Part shown: piece by piece, positions 7,256 through 9,146 of the stretch | Layout of the letters: each line of letters opens with the position of its first letter | Numbering within the stretch: position 1 is the first letter of the stretch | Origin: an uncultured Verrucomicrobiota bacterium | Lineage (GTDB): Bacteria > Verrucomicrobiota > Verrucomicrobiia > Limisphaerales > UBA1096 | Assembly (NCBI GenBank): GCA_913045395.1 | Contig: CAJWPV010000032.1 | Location: 1 to 9,146 of the forward strand | Length of the DNA: 9,146 nt | Direction of reading: 5' to 3' | Program-made: the position numbers and the translations under genes | Notes under the pieces: model-generated | Database searches by the model: none | Told to the model about the DNA's origin: nothing | What the model saw: the letters and a program-made list of their open reading frames with translations, nothing else

Positions 7256-8029
7256 TCAGCGAACGTAGAGCGTACCGCCATCCACGGGGAAAGGGCAGCC
7301 AGTGATGAAGGATGCCTCGTCGCTGCAGAGGAAAACCGCCATCGCGGCGACTTCCTCCGGCTTACCCATGCGACCAATTGGCTGGTAGTCCGCAAGCTTT
7401 TTAAACATCTCCGCCTGGTTATCAGGGTAATTTTCCGCGATGAATCCATCGACGAACGGCGTGTGGATGCGGCCCGGCAGAATGGCATTGCAGCGGATGT
7501 TGTCGTGCAGGTGATCCTTGGCCACCGAGTAGGTCATTGCTAGCACACCTCCCTTGCTGGTGCTGTACGCAAGCCGATCGTTGATGGCCATTGTCGCCAC
7601 CGTCGAAGCGATGTTGACAATCGCGCCTCCGCCGCTGTTGAGCATCTGTCGAACGCCGCCCTTGAGGCAATTGAATACGCCTTTCAGGTTGACGCTCATC
7701 ACGTGGTCAAAATCTTCCTCACTGGTGTTTGTTATGTTGCCGACGTGCGCGATGCCGGCGTTGTTGACGAGGCAATCGAGCCCGCCGCGGTCTCTGCCAA
7801 GTTGGTTGAAGAGTTCCTGCACTTGGACGTGATTCGAAACGTCGCACTTGATGCTTTCCGCTTGGCCACCGGTGGAGCGGATTTGCTCGACTGTCTCCTC
7901 GGCCGTATGGTCGTTGACATCAAGCACATTGACGAACGCGCCCTGCCTGGCCAAGGCGATGGCTATCGCCTGGCCGATTCCCGATCCCGCACCGGTCACG
8001 ACGGCAGTCTTTCCCATAAGGCTGAACAT
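7256..8029 (-). CDS. Short-chain dehydrogenase/reductase (SDR family), 257 aa
   Basis: This is a classical SDR, an NAD(P)-dependent oxidoreductase of alcohol/ketone groups with a Rossmann fold. The cofactor loop TGAGSGIG is at 12-19. Asp37 at the end of the second strand (NVLDVND) points to NAD rather than NADP. NNAG is at 89-92, Asn114 is in SVNLKG, Ser142 in NIAS, and Tyr155-x-x-x-Lys159 in AYSTSKGG, so the catalytic tetrad is complete. The C-terminus has the usual [12 protein letters not shown] and [12 protein letters not shown]. Length is normal. The ATG at 8029 ([11 protein letters not shown]) is preferred over the GTG at 8077 and the ATG at 8017 because family members usually start with this M-x-x-L-x-GK pattern. 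It is the first gene of the SDR-sulfotransferase-DUF1214 operon and is divergent from the dehydratase gene. It resembles sugar-acid dehydrogenases such as 2-keto-3-deoxy-L-fuconate dehydrogenase, but SDR substrate cannot be read from sequence alone. Confidence 0.93.
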   Translation of the reverse strand: MFSLMGKTAVVTGAGSGIGQAIAIALARQGAFVNVLDVNDHTAEETVEQIRSTGGQAESIKCDVSNHVQVQELFNQLGRDRGGLDCLVNNAGIAHVGNITNTSEEDFDHVMSVNLKGVFNCLKGGVRQMLNSGGGAIVNIASTVATMAINDRLAYSTSKGGVLAMTYSVAKDHLHDNIRCNAILPGRIHTPFVDGFIAENYPDNQAEMFKKLADYQPIGRMGKPEEVAAMAVFLCSDEASFITGCPFPVDGGTLYVR

Positions 8030-8148
8030 GCACGCCAATGTCAACGAGACCGCCGGGCTTAGCAAGTTTGAACGCACGGCAAGGTGCTCTCCAAAGAAAC
8101 CTCTGTGCTGGCAAACACGGAGGAATGCTTTTACGCTTGGCCAGGCGG
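8030..8148. other. Divergent intergenic region between SDR operon and dehydratase
   Basis: This 119-base gap must contain the promoters for the SDR operon (minus) and the dehydratase gene (plus). I could not find a convincing pair of -35/-10 hexamers on either strand. TTGACA occurs on the minus strand at 8044-8039, but it is too close to the SDR start to serve as its -35 box unless the real start is further downstream. The one clear structure is the dyad at 8100-8123, listed separately. Confidence 0.5.
8100..8123 (+). repeat. 8-bp dyad/hairpin upstream of the dehydratase gene
   Basis: CCTCTGTG (8100-8107) pairs with CACGGAGG (8116-8123) around the 8-base loop CTGGCAAA; one of the eight pairs is T/G, a wobble in RNA. 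As DNA it could be an operator shared by the divergent genes. As RNA it would lock up a GGAGG (8119-8123) just ahead of the in-frame ATGs at 8125 and 8149. The GGAGG is badly spaced for both ATGs (1 base and 25 bases), which argues against a simple ribosome-binding role. Confidence 0.4.
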
Positions 8149-9146
8149 ATGAGTGATTCCAGAAAAGAAATCAGACGGCTTCGCAGTGAGGAGTGGTTCA
8201 ACAATCCGGCGCATCCGGACAACACGGTCATTTACATCGAGCGTTTCCTGAACTACGGCATCACCCCGGAGGAGTTGCGCGCTGGAAAGCCGATCATCGG
8301 CATCGCCCAAGTCGGTAGCGACATTACCCCGTGCAATCGTGGCCACATTGAGACAGCCGAGCGCGTGAAGGCCGGCATCCGCGATGCCGGCGGCATTCCG
8401 TTTGTGTTCCCGGTACACCCGATTCAGGAGAGTTGCCGCCGACCCGCTGCTGCGTTGGATCGCAACCTGGCCTACCTTGGACTTGTCGAGGTGCTGCATG
8501 GCTATCCGTTCGACGGTGTGGTGTTGACGACCGGTTGCGACAAGACCACGCCGGCATGCCTGATGGCGGCGTCAACGATGAACCTGCCGGCGATAGTGCA
8601 GTCGGGCGGACCGATGCTTGACGGATGGTACAATGGCGAGTTGGCCGGATCCGGGACGATGGTTTGGGAAGGACGCAAGCAGATGTCCGAGGGCAAAATC
8701 ACCGTCGAGGAGTATCTTGCCCAAGTGGCTGCCTCCACCCAGAGTGTGGGACACTGCAATACGATGGGGACGGCGCTCTCGATGAATTCGCTTGCCGAGG
8801 CGCTGGGCATGTCGCTTCCCGGCTGCGCGGCGATCCCGGCTGCGTACCGTGAACGCGGGCAAATGGCGTACCGCACCGGCAAGCGCATTGTCGATATGGT
8901 TCACGAGGGGTTGACGCCAAGCCGGGTGATGACCCGTGAGGCGTTTGAAAATGCCATCGTCGTTAACACGGCCATCGGCGGTTCCACGAATTGCCCCGTT
9001 CACCTGGGTGCCATCGCGCGGCACCTAGGGGTCGAACTGAGTCTGCAGGACTGGCAGGACATCGGTTACGACGTGCCGTTGCTCGTCAACTGCCAACCGG
9101 CCGGCAAGTACCTTGGGGAGGCGGTTCATCGCGCGGGCGGGGTCCC
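8149..9146 (+). CDS. IlvD/Edd-family sugar-acid dehydratase, XylD-like, N-terminal 332 residues (runs off right edge)
   Basis: The frame is open from the ATG at 8149 to the end of the window, about 55% of a family member of roughly 590 residues. The IlvD/Edd family removes water from hydroxy acids with an iron-sulfur cluster and magnesium. The three expected cluster cysteines are present: Cys62 in ITPCNRGH, Cys130 in TTGCDKTTP and Cys203 in GHCNTMGT. Lys132 in CDK is the position of the carbamylated lysine in characterised relatives. The opening [13 protein letters not shown], the [20 protein letters not shown] stretch and the [15 protein letters not shown] segment match, as I remember it, D-xylonate dehydratase XylD of Caulobacter better than true dihydroxy-acid dehydratase IlvD. 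A sugar-acid substrate such as D-xylonate is therefore likely but not proven; arabinonate or another aldonate is possible. An in-frame ATG at 8125 is an alternative start eight codons earlier. I prefer 8149 because [16 protein letters not shown] fits the family start better. Confidence 0.92.
   Translation, partial: MSDSRKEIRRLRSEEWFNNPAHPDNTVIYIERFLNYGITPEELRAGKPIIGIAQVGSDITPCNRGHIETAERVKAGIRDAGGIPFVFPVHPIQESCRRPAAALDRNLAYLGLVEVLHGYPFDGVVLTTGCDKTTPACLMAASTMNLPAIVQSGGPMLDGWYNGELAGSGTMVWEGRKQMSEGKITVEEYLAQVAASTQSVGHCNTMGTALSMNSLAEALGMSLPGCAAIPAAYRERGQMAYRTGKRIVDMVHEGLTPSRVMTREAFENAIVVNTAIGGSTNCPVHLGAIARHLGVELSLQDWQDIGYDVPLLVNCQPAGKYLGEAVHRAGGV

Noticed and set aside
7234..7488. 85-codon N-terminal extension of the sulfotransferase.
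   Set aside because: It lies inside the SDR coding sequence, is Ser/Arg-rich and adds nothing found in the family; the ATG at 7233 gives the normal start.
6707..7543. Plus-strand open frame of 278 codons opposite the sulfotransferase and SDR genes.
   Set aside because: It spans two real genes and their gap, and is Ser/Arg-rich with no recognisable domain. It is a shadow frame.
8125..8148. Alternative ATG at 8125 as the dehydratase start, next to GGAGG.
   Set aside because: The GGAGG is only one base from this ATG, too close for ribosome binding, and the eight extra residues (MLLRLARR) do not match the usual family start. It is kept as an alternative only.

Overview
The window is ordinary bacterial chromosome. 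It is moderately GC-rich, densely coding, and holds no mobile element, CRISPR array, tRNA or rRNA that I can recognise. Nothing in it fixes the taxon. Most start codons lack a clear Shine-Dalgarno sequence. Together with a stand-alone SNF2-type helicase beside his genes and a sulfotransferase/SDR/sugar-acid dehydratase cluster, this loosely suggests a marine or soil Verrucomicrobia/Planctomycetes-type (PVC) genome. That is an impression, not a demonstration.

Layout from left to right. (1) Bases 1-1456, minus strand: the start of a histidine biosynthesis operon, hisD followed after 10 bases by the first 50 codons of hisC, which runs off the left edge. (2) Bases 1457-1623: a divergent intergenic region with weak promoter-like hexamers and an interrupted dyad just before the helicase. 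(3) Bases 1624-4893, plus strand: a 1089-residue SNF2-family ATPase with a complete C-terminal helicase engine and a long N-terminal half of unknown role. (4) Bases 4894-5026: a convergent intergenic region with a short terminator-like hairpin and a larger two-tier inverted repeat. (5) Bases 8029 down to 5027, minus strand: a compact three-gene operon in the order short-chain dehydrogenase (SDR), PAPS-type sulfotransferase, DUF1214-like protein. The last two genes overlap as ATGA. (6) Bases 8030-8148: a divergent intergenic region with a hairpin or dyad. (7) Bases 8149 to the right edge, plus strand: the N-terminal 332 residues of an IlvD/Edd-family iron-sulfur dehydratase, closest in my recollection to XylD-type D-xylonate dehydratases.

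How the genes may work together. hisD and hisC catalyse the last and a middle step of histidine synthesis. The helicase is probably an independent transcription unit. The SDR and the dehydratase are divergently transcribed and are both enzyme types used in non-phosphorylative sugar-acid catabolism, so they may share regulation. The sulfotransferase and DUF1214-like genes are tightly coupled and probably act on the same unknown molecule. The SDR-sulfotransferase-DUF1214 operon is the least explained and most interesting part of the window. I did not find a clear new defence system, mobile element or RNA system.
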